Assembly: GCA_038496675.1 (NCBI GenBank)
Contig: CM076649.1
Coordinates: forward strand, 17,848,337-17,912,336
Length of the DNA stretch: 64,000 bases
Origin: Rachycentron canadum
Taxonomy: Eukaryota > Chordata > Actinopteri > Carangiformes > Rachycentridae
Direction of reading: 5' to 3'
Of this stretch, positions 22,077 through 34,960 are shown piece after piece. Below the pieces are notes generated by a model. It was not told the origin of the DNA, ran no database searches, and saw nothing but the letters and a program-made list of their open reading frames with translations. The position numbers and the translations under genes are program-made. Within the stretch, counting starts at the first letter, position 1; every line of letters starts with the position of its first letter.

Positions 22077-22132
22077 TGGTCTGATCTGGAGCAGGTGGAC
22101 AGTCTCTGATCCCTGGTCTGATCTGGAGCAGG
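22077..22132. repeat. 37-base tandem repeat running into the gap
   Basis: TGGTCTGATCTGGAGCAGG occurs at 22077-22095 and again at 22114-22132, where the N run starts. At least 1.5 units of a 37-base period are visible. Confidence 0.85.
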
Positions 22133-22632
22133 NNNNNNNNNNNNNNNNNNNNNNNNNNNNNNNNNNNNNNNNNNNNNNNNNNNNNNNNNNNNNNNNNNNN
22201 NNNNNNNNNNNNNNNNNNNNNNNNNNNNNNNNNNNNNNNNNNNNNNNNNNNNNNNNNNNNNNNNNNNNNNNNNNNNNNNNNNNNNNNNNNNNNNNNNNNN
22301 NNNNNNNNNNNNNNNNNNNNNNNNNNNNNNNNNNNNNNNNNNNNNNNNNNNNNNNNNNNNNNNNNNNNNNNNNNNNNNNNNNNNNNNNNNNNNNNNNNNN
22401 NNNNNNNNNNNNNNNNNNNNNNNNNNNNNNNNNNNNNNNNNNNNNNNNNNNNNNNNNNNNNNNNNNNNNNNNNNNNNNNNNNNNNNNNNNNNNNNNNNNN
22501 NNNNNNNNNNNNNNNNNNNNNNNNNNNNNNNNNNNNNNNNNNNNNNNNNNNNNNNNNNNNNNNNNNNNNNNNNNNNNNNNNNNNNNNNNNNNNNNNNNNN
22601 NNNNNNNNNNNNNNNNNNNNNNNNNNNNNNNN
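22133..22632. other. Assembly gap (500 N)
   Basis: Exactly 500 unknown bases, which looks like a fixed-size scaffolding gap, so the true distance is unknown. Any reading frame drawn through it is meaningless. Confidence 0.98.
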
Positions 22633-23111
22633 TCCACTTCCATCTCAAGGACATGGATTTTCTGCTGTAGTTTTTCCACCTCCGTCGTCAGTGTTGCTTG
22701 CAGGTTCTTACTCATCTTTCTCAGCTCTGAGTAATTTCTCTTGTAGTGCAGCAGCTCTTCACTTTTGATGTCTCGTTCTTCAGTCACCAGGTTGAGTTCC
22801 TTCTCCATCTGAAATGTACGTTCGTGGTCTTTTCTCAAGGTTTGATTCAAATTAGTTTTTACCTTGAGCTGCTTTCTCAGTTCAAGTAGTTCCTTTCGAA
22901 GGGCCTTGTTTTCTTTCTCCTTTAATTTAAGCTTTACATTCGATTCAGAATGAAGCTCATGTAGAGAGTTAATATTCATCCTCGTCATAATAATGTCTTT
23001 CTCGATTTGTTCAACCCGTTCTGTTAGTCGTCCATCCTCTTTCAGGGGTGCCAACATAGCTTTGGTTATCGGACTGAGCTCAATCGGCCGTGGTATTTCA
23101 CCTTTCTCCAT
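22633..23111 (-). CDS. Unrecognised coiled-coil protein, N-terminal part (3' end lost in the gap)
   Basis: An uninterrupted - strand frame starts at ATG 23111-23109 (A at -3) and runs 159 codons to the gap edge. After a short Pro-containing head (MEKGEIPRPIELSPITKAML) the sequence is almost entirely charged and Leu/Ile heptad-like (for example KENKALRKELLELRKQLKVK), typical of a long parallel coiled coil. No signal peptide, membrane segment or catalytic motif is visible. I do not recognise the family. It could be the first coding exon of a larger CCDC-type or tethering protein, or an intronless retrocopy. A shadow frame is unlikely because composition and heptads hold throughout. The C-terminus and any introns lie in or beyond the gap. 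Confidence 0.65.
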
Positions 23112-24059
23112 CTTGATCTTTTGGAGAAATAATTACTTGTTTTAAACTGAGTATTTGGATGTTTAGGTCAAAGCTATGGTTTAACTGGTTTTGTTTGTAA
23201 AAATACATTTTATGGGTGAACTTGTAGCAATTATTTAATTAATTTCATGTTTAAATGTGAACTATTGGAAATGTGTTTAAAAGAGTGAAAAGGAGACATG
23301 TTAAGAGTAAAAACTGGTTTAAAAAGATAAATGAATCATTTGTTAAATACTGTGACACATGGTAAATCAATTCTCAACTAAATTTTTTTTGTGGTTAAAT
23401 ACTAATTGCTGTGGTACATAGCAATCTATTCCGTTGTATTTACAAGTATTTCCTTGGTATTTGGTTGTACGTTGTGTAAAATACACTGAAAGATCATGTT
23501 AGAAATAACAGAACAAGCTAGAATGTTTTTTTAGTATCATTGTTACTCCAGTGAGTATTTCCAGAAGCAGAACTATGTAAATGGGACTGACTTAAAATAA
23601 ACTGTGGTGTGTGTATGTTTAGGAGGAAACATGCAGCAATGTGGCTCAAAAATTTGTCTTTGATTTTTTTGTTTTCAGATGGCAAAGGATTTCTGTGGTA
23701 CAGGAACAAGCTGTTTTGACAAAATACATATTCATAGGATCAAATTCTATTTATCATTTACTTATTGTTATTATTTACAATGGCTAATTAATAGTTATTC
23801 CTCAGATACACCGCATGCTTGTATGCACAGTGTTATCCTGCTATTTATATACTTGTGATAGGGTCACTCACCATCCCTAGATCTCTATATTTCACCTGAC
23901 ACAGGGCATGGCTGCCACAAACTCACTTTAATGCCTCCAGTAGTATCAAGTATTTCAAGCTCCACTGATGCACAAATACAGACTCATTCAGCCAACAAAA
24001 GCACTTAAAGAAGAAAACAAACATGTAAATGGCTTAGAAAAGCAAGAACAACATTAATT

Positions 24060-24330
24060 CTTCATTATATTCTGATCACTGCATGTCCTCTTCTTTGTGT
24101 TTCTGACGGCTACTAATAAATTATGTGAGTCTTAATTCTATCAGAGGGCAAGGATCATTAAATTTGAGGGGACATGACATGAATTTACATGTTTCATCCA
24201 AGCTCTGCTTTCAATTAGGAACTTAATTGAGCTCACCTCCATTGACTTACTGGATTTGACAAGGCTTCCATTTAATTAACCCAGACAGGCTGTTAATATT
24301 GTGAGGCAGAATTAATGGAAAATCTATAGG
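24060..24330. promoter_or_regulatory. Possible conserved non-coding element
   Basis: A repeat-free stretch dense in homeodomain-type cores (TTAATT, TTTAATTAAC, AATTAATGG) with no coding potential. The call rests on texture only; conservation was not tested. Confidence 0.25.
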
Positions 24331-24569
24331 ACACTCAGCCATTTCATATACAGCTACAGGATCTGTCTCTGCTCCTATATGAGAATGGATTAGTCTTAAA
24401 ATTAGCAAATAGTACAAGAGTAGTGCTTAGAAAATATTGTTATGAAAATATTATCATGGTTTAACTGTTCTTCTTTTCAGTTTTATGTCACAGACCTTTT
24501 TCTATAGTGAATAGGATGTTACTGGATGTATCAATACCCAAGGAAGGCTTTTAGGTCTGAAAATATAGG

Positions 24570-24570
<1 letters not shown>

Positions 24571-24604
<34 letters not shown>
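24571..24604. repeat. (AC)n microsatellite
   Basis: A pure AC run of about 34 bases. Confidence 0.93.
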
Positions 24605-24606
<2 letters not shown>

Positions 24607-26414
24607 GCAAATGCAATAGCTGTAGTCAACATCTCACAATATCACATGGAAGCGAAGATGCGACTCCAGCACAATGTTCAGTGAAATTGCCAGAGTGCTC
24701 CACTAAAAATAGGGCACACAGCTGAGAGCTCCGGGGGATGAGGCACACAGAGGGACAAAAAATATGAGCTTTCTCTGAAAAGTGAGAAGGAAAAAGAGAT
24801 TCTTTTAAAGCGCCACAACAGGGATGATGTAAACAGTAGGTTACACAGAGAAACAAATTTTCAAAACATGCGGGGAAAAAAATAAACTGTCAAGAAAGAA
24901 TTTCTGAAAACCCCTACATGCTTTTCATATATGCTGAGTTTAAAAGGATGAAGGCATCCCACTGAGTTGCCTGCAGACTACAGGTTTGACGCAATTTGAG
25001 TTTTCAATTTTCATCCAAAAATGAGATTTTACAAAGCCACGACAGAGCATGAGCAGAGATGATTTTTTTCCTTCTGTGAGTCAATTTGAATCAAAGGAAT
25101 GCATAATGACGACTTCAAGAGCGGAGCCAGGCTCCATGCTGCAGCTAATTTAATAATCACTGTTGATTTGTGAGGGGGAAAGGAAGTAGGACTATCTATG
25201 AAAAGAGACTTCTTTCAGAGTGGTGCAAAGCATCCTAGGATGTGATGTGGCCTCTAAACAACACATAAGGAAACACACACACAAAAAACCCAAATTACTG
25301 CAACTTTTTTCATGAAGGACAAGCTTTGGTCAAAATAAGAGTAAACGAGAAGCGTCAATGTACATGAATCAGCCAATTTCAATAAAGTGAAGTGGAGTGT
25401 AGCATAGCATACATTAGCATCATATTTTATCATGATATAGTATAGAGATAAAATATATCAATAAAAATAATCAATCACAAAAAAAAGACAACCTGACTAC
25501 ATTACAATAAATTACGTTACACTATATTACTGACAACATTGCATTACATTACACTACACTACAATACAACCGTAGAGTCAAAACAAAATTTTCCACCTGA
25601 TTTTTCTGCTGGTTTTATCTGCCAGATCTGATCAACATAGATGATTGTGTATCCTTTCTTCACTGTCTCTGCCTAAAGCCCATCATTGGACCTTGGGTGT
25701 GTTCTGGTTTGCAAACAAACTTTTTGCTGTGAATATGCCCACAGATCACTGAGTTACATGACAGCATACACCTTTCTATTAAATAGTCTACACTTATCTA
25801 TTATTCTTTCTTCTGTCTCTGTCCAACACCTCGGATGCGTTTGTGTTATTCTAATCATCTTCACTGTGCCTGTGTTAGTGTTTTGCATAGCTCCTTTGTT
25901 CTCTCTCTCTTGTTTGGAGAATTGTTCATTTATCGTCTCTTAGTGATTTATTCATAGACGGCGCTCACTTGTAAAATAGACTTCTGTCTCACAGGAATCT
26001 CTTTGTGAAGAAAAAGGATGAATAAACAAAAACAGGTCTTGGTTCTGATGCAACGTTGTGACACAGCACAGCAGATTTACTTCTTTTATTTAAAAACAGT
26101 TACCTGGTGGTGCCTATGTAATAAGGAAATCAAATTAATGGAAGACATATGTTGAGTAGAAAGCTTGTCTGTCAGTGGTGGAATGTTGTTTTGGTCTGAA
26201 TTAAAGGATGACAGACTTCAGGAGAAGTGTGTTGTTCTAGTAAAAAGGCAACAAACCAAAAGAAAATGTCAAACTTTGCATGCAGTTATAAGATGGATGG
26301 GGGAATTTTCCAGCCTAATATCATTGATCAAGTTTCACCATATCTGTCAAATGCTCTGGGAACTGTGTTTCCTCCCCCTTCTCTTGCCTTTAGTGTGTGA
26401 TTTCATACACTACA

Positions 26415-26463
26415 TTCAGCCAAGACACTGGATATTAAAGTGATATCCAGTGTCTTGGCTGAA
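26415..26463. repeat. Perfect 21-base-arm hairpin
   Basis: 26415-26435 (TTCAGCCAAGACACTGGATA and one more base) is the exact reverse complement of 26443-26463, with a 7-base loop TAAAGTG. Complementarity ends abruptly outside. Origin unknown. Confidence 0.93.
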
Positions 26464-26633
26464 CATTTCACTGTGAGAGGGGAACATGAGACTGCAGCAC
26501 CGACGAACAACAAAGTTGAGCAGACAATCTAGCGAAGCGTGGCTGAAGAACCAGGGTCTATATAGTGTGGTTAATGAGGTTGATAAAGACAGGTGTGCCA
26601 GGTCACTGGCGCTGCGCCACACCCCTGCTGAGA

Positions 26634-26635
<2 letters not shown>

Positions 26636-26667
<32 letters not shown>
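26636..26667. repeat. (CA)n microsatellite
   Basis: A pure CA run of about 30 bases. Confidence 0.93.
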
Positions 26668-26670
<3 letters not shown>

Positions 26671-28782
26671 CTTTGAACAATAAATGGAGGTATATATTAC
26701 ATCTGCCACCCATCATCACATACAATGTAGCCTTGTCATTGTCAGGATGTGAATATGGTGATATGGGTGTTTAGCTCTCCATTGGGCAGCACTGTACCTC
26801 AGTATAGCTTAACAGAGCTATACACTCTCTCTAGTCTCTGCAGTTTTGTTATGTTTACCTGTCACATGGTGTAATGTAGTGATAATTAATTGCCTGACTA
26901 ATTGACAAATTAGGGTTTTGACTTTGGTTTTGGGGAGAGGGGGCAGAAACATCCTTGTAATTTTATGTTGCCTGCTCTCCTAGGTGGGAGCGTAAACTCT
27001 AATGCTACATTCCTTTTTTAATTCATTTATTTTTATTTATTTCCATCTTTGGTACTGAATTCTGGTATTGCATGACATGTTTCAGAAATAACCTGTTTGA
27101 CCAGTGTCACTGAGATTTTACTACTGATTCTGACATTTGCAGAATTGGGTGACAAGCGAAAGCTGTGAATCACTCAAAATAGTCCTCTGGCTTCCCAGGT
27201 TCCTGTGCTGCTTTGTCTTGTCTGCCTCCAAGGTATCTTCGGGGAGCCGTTGGCGTCAGCATGGCTAATTGAGCGTAGGATGTATCGTAACAGAGCAGCA
27301 CCAGCAAAACTCCATGTGACATATCTACAAATGAACCCTGTCCAGCCTCCAGGGGCTGAAGGAACAGGGGACTCGCTGTGTTGCTGCTATCAATCAAAAA
27401 ACAAGTGAACAGTTAAGTTAAAAGCAAAAACTGTGGTGAGAATTTTTTAATGGTGAATTTTAAATTATTTCCTGGATGTGTACAGTGGATTTGAGGTAAC
27501 ACTTCAAAACCAGGAGCTGTTGCAAGGTGAGCCTTCACAGACATGTCTGGTGGCATCACTTCAGAATTCAGTTAAATATTTGAGCTTAAAGCAAAAATCA
27601 AGATCATCTGCTGATGCTATCATGTTCTCAACATGATCAAACTGTTCATAAAGTCAGTCTGACATCTGGTCATGTGATCATAGTGGACTGAACTTTCAAA
27701 ACAAGCTGATGTATATCACATAAAAAATATAGCTACACCCCTGACAATCATAAAACTCAAAATTCAATCATCAATTCTGAATCATACACTTCTAATTTAG
27801 TACATTTTAAAATTATGGTTGAAAATATATTAATGGAAAATATACACCAAATAACTATAAATAGTGAAATCACTGCATGAAAACCCTGTAAAATAAAATT
27901 GTATGTGGAAACTATGTCTCACTTTTCCTCATTGTCACGCAACACACTTGAGTTTTCCTGCAGTCAGTAATAGTGACTATCAGAGTAAACTATGAACAGA
28001 TTTGTTATTATTATAAAATTAATTATAAAACCCCACAGTTTGTTTCTCAGCGTAAATTGCTCCTTAAGGCCCTTGATTTTTCAGCATCTACACCTCAATG
28101 ATAATGTTGCACTGAGCATGTCTCATTTACCAGATTACAGGACTTTGTACCTGGGATCTGATTTTATGTCAAAATGTTTCCTGGGGTTTAGGGGAAGGAG
28201 ATGAAGAGGCTTCACTGTGGCTGCCACACACACTTGCCATCCTTCCTCCCAGCCTGGAACATACATGGGAGGACAGGAAACTAAGGGGCCTCTTAAACAT
28301 TTATCACAAAGTGACACTCCAGCAATCACTTTCTCTGTGAAATTTCATCAGACATCACCCTCCAACAGTGATCCTCAAGCAACCTCCACTACACTAGCCT
28401 TTACTAGACAGTGTAGCCGGCTGCCTGGCGCCATCACTGCCAGCCAGGATTAAATGTTTGATTTACTGCCACGCTAAAAAATTCCTACTCTCCCAGACCT
28501 GCAAGGCACTTTGAATAAAAGCAACCAGCAAATGGCAGCGTGAGACACTATATCCACAAAGAAGACAGCAGCCGGTGTATTGCATATTTACTCCCTGAAA
28601 ATGTCATGTTTCCTTAATTGACTTGGTTTCACAGCTTGCCTCACAGCTCCAGCTGACGCCTTCAACCACTTGCAACTGACAGAGACTGCCACCACCTCCA
28701 TATGCTGCATTACTGCATCTTGGCAATCGCACGAATTAACATGCGTGAGATGAGAACATATGTGGTTGCTGCAGAATACAGT

Positions 28783-28785
<3 letters not shown>

Positions 28786-28842
<57 letters not shown>

Positions 28843-28882
28843 GTGTGTATATGTGTGTGTGTGTGTATGTGTGTGTGTGTAT
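28786..28882. repeat. (GT)n microsatellite with TATA interruptions
   Basis: A GT run of about 45 bases, followed by GTGTAT-type interrupted units. Confidence 0.93.
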
Positions 28883-30459
28883 GTACATTTTAATGCTGTG
28901 GTGGTGCATGTTTGGACAGAGATTTTACCTCTGAGCCAGACAGAGAGGCAGAAAGCAGGGATGAGCAGAGGGAGAGAGAGAGACAGGGAGAAAGGCAGAG
29001 AGAAAATGATGAATTTGACTCCAGGCAACAGATGCCCAATTAACATATCCCCATAATTAGGATGATGAGGAAGGATGAAGATGAAGATGTAAGGGCACAG
29101 CTGTGGTTGTCCGTCTCAGGCAGCGTGGTGTCGTCTGAATATTCATGTGACATTCTTGTGACTTTTGAGTTTCTTGCTGCACGTGACCGTGGTGCCACAT
29201 TCACCAATTACATGACCTTGGTGTTTGTGTTCATTAACAATGAAGAGGTCTTATTGGAACAAAATGAAAGTGGCCACCCATACTGAGCTGCTGTAAAACA
29301 CGAATGACGTCAGCTCAACAAGACACTGAAGTTAAGGGGCTGTGCTGTACCCAGTCCATAGTTATATGTTTGCACTGTCTACATTGTAAACTGACTCATT
29401 GAAAATTCCTCCTACAACGATTTAATATGTGCAAATGTGTGCTAATTTATACCAATGTGCCAGAGTTCAAACATTTACAATAATGTGGTTAAATGAAATT
29501 ACGCTGCAGAGCGGCGACTGTGATCTTTAGCACACATAGGAGAGAGAATGATGAAGAATGAAAGGAGCCAACTACAAGCTCCAAATAGCTGTCGGCTCAG
29601 CAGTGGAGAGCTGAGCATGAGTGCTGCATTCACTCCTCCGTCTTTGTCAGAAACTTCTGCTCCAGTAACTCCATCCGGAAGAGCTATCGTGCTTTTCTTT
29701 GTGCTCTGGTGACGCAGCGGCCAGCTACTTTGACTTCCAGATCAATTATTCAGATGGTCCTCCTATAAATATCAGTCCTTTTAAAAGGTGGAGATGCCCA
29801 TCTGAGTGGCTGGAGAGTGCTATGTGCTCTAAAGTTAGATCTAATATGTTGGAGCAGGAAAAAAAATTACACTATTTAATCTCTTGTATGACATATGGCT
29901 TTTAGAGAGCCCACATTTAAAATTCAGTACAGTTAACATTCAGTACATTCATGAAATCAGAGGCCTAAAACGATTATTTTAGGAAGGCAGTAGTGTGTTA
30001 ATGATGTGTTCTTAGTGCAGTGATGTATTATAAGCAGTTGAAGTTAATGAAAGCACACAGTATTGAACCGTGCCTCAGAGCAGACAATATGTTAGCGGCT
30101 CTGTGAGGCTAATAAGGCAGGTGCTTTGAGCTAAATGTTATTTAGCACTGTGGCTCTAAAGGAAAATTCAAATCAAATATAGAGTGAGTGAGTTTGAACT
30201 GCTCCATTATTACAATTATTCCAAATGCAAAATACTTTTATTTGTGTGGAACAGTGGGAGAAAGATCTTGACAACATAAGCACATACAGGGGACAGCCTG
30301 AATCAACAAGTGGAGACATGCAGATGGGGCCACTGAATAGTGCCATTAGATGCAAATCAAATCTCACTTTCACAAGATATCTACCTCCAATTTCGGGGTG
30401 GTATGTTAGACAGTGGTCTCGAGGATGAGGGATTTTTTTGACATCAGAATGTCTATGAC

Positions 30460-30715
30460 CATTAAGGTAGCTATTTTACCTTTTCTACATAGTGAGCGTT
30501 AACATCAACAGCAGAAGTAACATTGTAGCATCAAACTTCACTTCCTTTACTCACCAAGAGCTGTCACCAGAGGTGGAAAGCTACACCAATAACAATATCA
30601 CGTGTTGCTGATGTTAGCATGCTAATAGCTCTGGCCCATCTCATCGCTTTCTGATAGCAACTCACTGCGACCTCCAACCTGCCCTGAAGGTGTAGCGCTG
30701 CTCAGAAGACATATT
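30460..30715 (+). repeat. Interspersed repeat family B, copy 3
   Basis: It shares TTACTCACCA, CCAGAGGTGGAAA, GTTAGCATGCTAA and ACCTCCAACCTGCCCTGAAG segments with the copies at 4.9 and 13.4 kb. It lies on the other side of the assembly gap from those copies. Confidence 0.6.
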
Positions 30716-31539
30716 AAAACCTTTTGTCTTTTGTCTTTTTGTCAGTGATAGACGCAGCTTTTGTCAAGCAACAATTGTCGGAACCTATTGCCAACAAGAA
30801 ACCAAATTCAGCAGCAGAAGAAACTTACCATAACCCCCCTCCATAAGTTGCAAAACAATAAAGAGAATAAAGGTGCAAACTGATGTAGGACAGATTCATT
30901 TAAAGAAATCTTTTTCCAAGTGGATCTTTCCATGTTATACATGTCATATTTTCTGATCATCTATTATGTTTTGTAGCATCACTCAAAGCTTATTTTCTAC
31001 TTTTGGGCTTGTTCATATGTGGTCAGCAGTAGCTGTGATATTTCCAGCAGCAACATTAGACAGACAGAAAGTGAAGTGACACTTCCTCTACTGGTGAGAA
31101 AAGGAAAGACAGGATGACAGGAGTCTCCCACAGACAGATGCCTGCACTTCCTGATGCAGACAAAACCCCCTGCAGTGCACAGGCACTCCTCTGAGATAAC
31201 CTAAAATAACTCGAAACAGACTAGAGGGGTCTTTTTTTTTCTTTTTTTTTTAATCCGATGACTCTCTCAATGTGTTGTTCTTTTTTTTCTGGAGATGCTC
31301 AAGCATTCACAGCCTGTTTGACATTATGGTTTGATAATGAGGCCTGGATCTAATCAGTCAGATCGGGGAACCTCAAATAGGATGCTGAAAAAATCTGACT
31401 GACAGAGTGCTGTCGACTGAAGTGGCACATAATGATAATTAACACAGCAATTAGACATCTGCTGTGTTTCCAAGGCTGTCTTGAGAATAATGTGTTTACA
31501 ATTAAGAGGAGAGCTCAAATGAGCAAAGAGGTCTATATC

Positions 31540-31835
31540 ATCCGCCTTAATGGCCAATGTTCAACATGACACTGAGCTCGGGTGCGACTCAACCAGTCGC
31601 CTGTGATTGTTTTGTAAGTGGGGGCCTGGGGAGCTTGTCATATCTGATTAAGTGGAGGGGACACAGGGGCCAAATGAGCTGGATGGAGCAGCAAGCGCCA
31701 GGAGCGACACATTACCACTGGGTGTCACCAATGATCACATCATATCATCACTCCCCTCCACCCCTGACAACTCAATCAATGGCCTAATTGCCTGGGACCA
31801 GGGCCACTGTCACAACAGGTTCCAGCACTGAGGGA
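31540..31835. promoter_or_regulatory. Possible conserved non-coding element
   Basis: A repeat-free, moderately GC-rich stretch in AT-rich surroundings, with motifs such as CAATCAATGGCCTAATTGCC and TGATCACATCATATC. It has no splice-supported frame. This is a texture-based guess. Confidence 0.22.
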
Positions 31836-34548
31836 GTATCCAGGCTGCACCACTGATTTATACTGGAAGTATGAAGGGTTTATAACTCAGAAGCAGGGCT
31901 GGAGTTCAGGAGAAACTCTTTTTTTTTTTCTTTCTTTCTTTTTTTTTTTTTTTTTTACTATTACTTCTATTTTAACCACAAGATGGCAGAGTTGGACTAT
32001 AAAAAGGAAGAGGCTCCTCACTCACACTTTCCTGATGCTTGTTTTCTTTCTCTCTTTGTTTTATTGAACTTCATTAATTTTTTTAGTCTTCTTCATCAGC
32101 CTGTGTGGAGTGGTGAAGGGATTTCAAAAGTGGTTTTAGTTTTTAAAACAAGGTTGTGTGTCAAACCTGTAGGACTAAAAACCTAGTTTCCTCTGTTTGT
32201 AAAGGGCAACATAGTGCGCTGTTAAAATTCACTGAGGTGAGGTGACTGCTGGCTCATTAGTTCTCATGGAATTTAAATGCATTTTGACCTAAAGATTTCA
32301 CTCTTTGAAACATGTGACTTTCATTGAAAGTGCACATATAAAAACCTCCAGTTTGATCTTAAATTTTAAGCCAACATGGGTGCAATGTCTTCGAAGTGCT
32401 TGGGAAAATCTAAAATTTGAACATCCACATTTCCATGACAACAAGACAAAATGAGAACAGTTGTGTGATGTGAGCAAAACAGCTTCTTTGTGATTACATC
32501 TCTAATTGTGAGAGTTTTCCCACTTGAAGATTAGATGAAAAATAAAAAAACTGACACTGACTAACATCACATTTTTCAAGCTCCTAATGCTCATTGTTTT
32601 AGCTCTTGATAAGTCAGAGATCCAAGATTTTCAGCTGACCTAAGTGATGGTGGTTCATGATGATCATTCAACAAAAGACAAAAATAGAAATTGCTAAGAC
32701 TACACACTCAGTCCACACTGCTGGAGACTGAAAAAGTGCAAACACACAGACAGACACATGCTGATAACTATCAGGGAAATGCTATTGCTATTTATTGGTT
32801 TAGTTGCACTCTGTGGATCTGTTTCTGTCTGACCCAGAGGGAGTCCTGCAGCTTCATTGAATTGTGAGTTGATTATTTTGTTAAAATATGTTTTTTGTAT
32901 TTTGAAAATTGTGCATGTAAATCATTCTGTTTATTCTGGCATGCTTTGTTGCTGGTTATGGATGGACAATCTGGCACTGTCTGCAGACTGAGCCCAAGTG
33001 TGCATGTTAGTAGCTCTCCTGCTGTGCAGGTGAGAAGGAGCCTGGATTTCCACCGGTTGGCAGTGAAACAGATACACGGTATTTGACTGATTGAGCTGTT
33101 CCTGTATTTGTCAGCCTCCTTCTTGGAAGACTGAAAGCCACAGATCTGCCAACAAAGTCACATTCAAGGACATCTGCCAGGTATTCAGCCCTGGTATGCA
33201 TACGTTTATCTGTTTAATAATGGCCAGAAACCAAAAAAAAGACACAAAGACACACACACCACTGAATGTCTACAAACACATTTTCTACTTTGAGCTTGAT
33301 AAAAATGCTAAATAGCTCACTGTACTGTAAGACATGATATGATTATACAGAAGAACCCATGTTTCTTTTAGGGTCAAACTGCCCATCCTCCCTGAAAACC
33401 TTGGTGCCATAGACTCAGGATGGAGCAACAACAACATTTGAGCCTCACAGTCAGGAACGACACACATTTTATCTGTGACCAGTTTTTCATCCACTCAGAT
33501 AATGAAGAAATCAGAGGAGCTGCAATTTGTTTGGTCTCTGTCCTCTTTTTGTTGGAGCCATGTTGTTTTTTCTGACATTAAATGAAGCATATTTAAGACA
33601 GGTATTGAAACAAGAGAGCACCTTGTCTCCACTGTAGGCTCCAGGATTAAAACAGCTGCCCTGTACTTGACTGCCATTTCTAATACACATTGGACTATTT
33701 TACATCAGTCACCGTGAAGGTCAGTAGGTCAAACCAGTTCCATCCAGGTAAAAGGGGAGCAGTTGGCTAAAGGGTATGAATTAGAGGCTGATTAACATGT
33801 AATGGTTAAAGCCATTGTTAGGTGCAGTGACTTCACTGACACTGGCTTTGTTCCAGAATGTAATGGATAAAGAAAAGCCATTAAGCAAAGCTCCTGATTT
33901 ACCTTTGACCTGCTTTCAACCTTGACATACTTAATGTTGACAAGCTCAGGCTACTGACTGACTGAAGGAATGAGAGTGAAGAAGCTGATGCCTGGCCTGA
34001 TGCTCAAAGACACATGAGGACCTCTGAGTCTAGCTGAACCCCCCCCCCCACACCAGTCCCCCTCCTGGTAATGATATCCCCCGAAGCTGTTTGCTTTGAA
34101 CCTGCACCAGGCAAAAGCCGCTGGTGGGAGCAGAATTACTGAAGTGACTACATCTTCTAGTAGACCCTCTTAACCTGACCCTTGTAATCAGTGAAATGAT
34201 GCATGTATGGATAATCCCTGTGGGTGCATTTGAATGCTGGATCAAACAAAGAAGAGTAACTAATACTCAAGAAACACGCTGATGGAGAGTGATGAATGAG
34301 TGAAACTGTTTATTGGTTTAACTGTAATTAAAGATCTATCTATTGTGATTCTATAATACATCTATAATACAGCAGTTGAGTACAATATTATTACTAGTAC
34401 TATTATTATATTAAAATGTGGCTGTAACTCTATTTTATTGCTGTGTAATATTGTACCAGAGGCTGGACAGTTGATGCATGTCCATCACTGCAGAGGGGTG
34501 GTTGAGGTTTCAGTTCCTGACATCTGTTGTTTCACTTGCTGCCTGGTT

Positions 34549-34960
34549 AAAGGAACAGTTTGACATTTTGGCGACTTCACTTCAATCTTATATCTGTCAG
34601 TGAAAAGCTGGAGCCACGAGGAGCACAATTTCCCTGAGCATAAAAACTTCAAACAGACAGCCTGGCTCTGTGAAAGGTTCAAAACTCCACTTACCAGCAC
34701 TTCTGACGCTTTTGAACTCTACAGGCGCAGTGGTAAATAGCGTTTGTTTGAGCTATGCAAAAGTTTATGGGTAAAAACTACAAATCACATGCTGGAAATA
34801 TTACTTGGCCTGATGCAGAGTCTGCCTGGAGTCTGCACTGGTTTCCTAGCAACCTTCACAGAGATTTCTGTTTCTGTTGTGTTTCTGTTTGTGTAGAGAT
34901 ACAACAAATAAAATACATTGTGTTAATCAGTGAGCTATTAGAGCCTCTTTATTTAAAGAT
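34549..34960. repeat. Degenerate teleost interspersed repeat
   Basis: Ordered motifs AAAGGAACAGTTTGACATTT, AAAGCTGGAGCCACGAGGAG, AGCCTGGCTCTGTG, CTCCACTTACCAGCAC, GAGTCTGCACTGGTTTCC and AATCAGTGAGCTATTAGAG follow a very common dispersed repeat in teleost genomes. It is heavily mutated, so an old insertion. Confidence 0.7.

Larger units (their letters stand above)
11771..22132. other. Gene-free, repeat-dense region between gtf2a2 and the gap
   Basis: I find no exon with splice sites or family similarity in these 10.4 kb. Open frames here are short or lie in tandem repeats. The stretch holds the minisatellites, repeats A-C and Tc1 remnants listed separately. The unlisted parts (about 11.8-12.8, 13.4-14.1, 14.7-15.6, 17.0-17.6, 18.2-18.6, 18.8-19.6, 19.8-20.7 and 21.4-22.0 kb) show nothing I can name. 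Confidence 0.6.

Noticed and set aside
22054..22734. Frames of about 200-350 codons crossing the N run
   Set aside because: The continuity is an artefact of unknown bases; only the 22633-23111 part on the - strand is real sequence.
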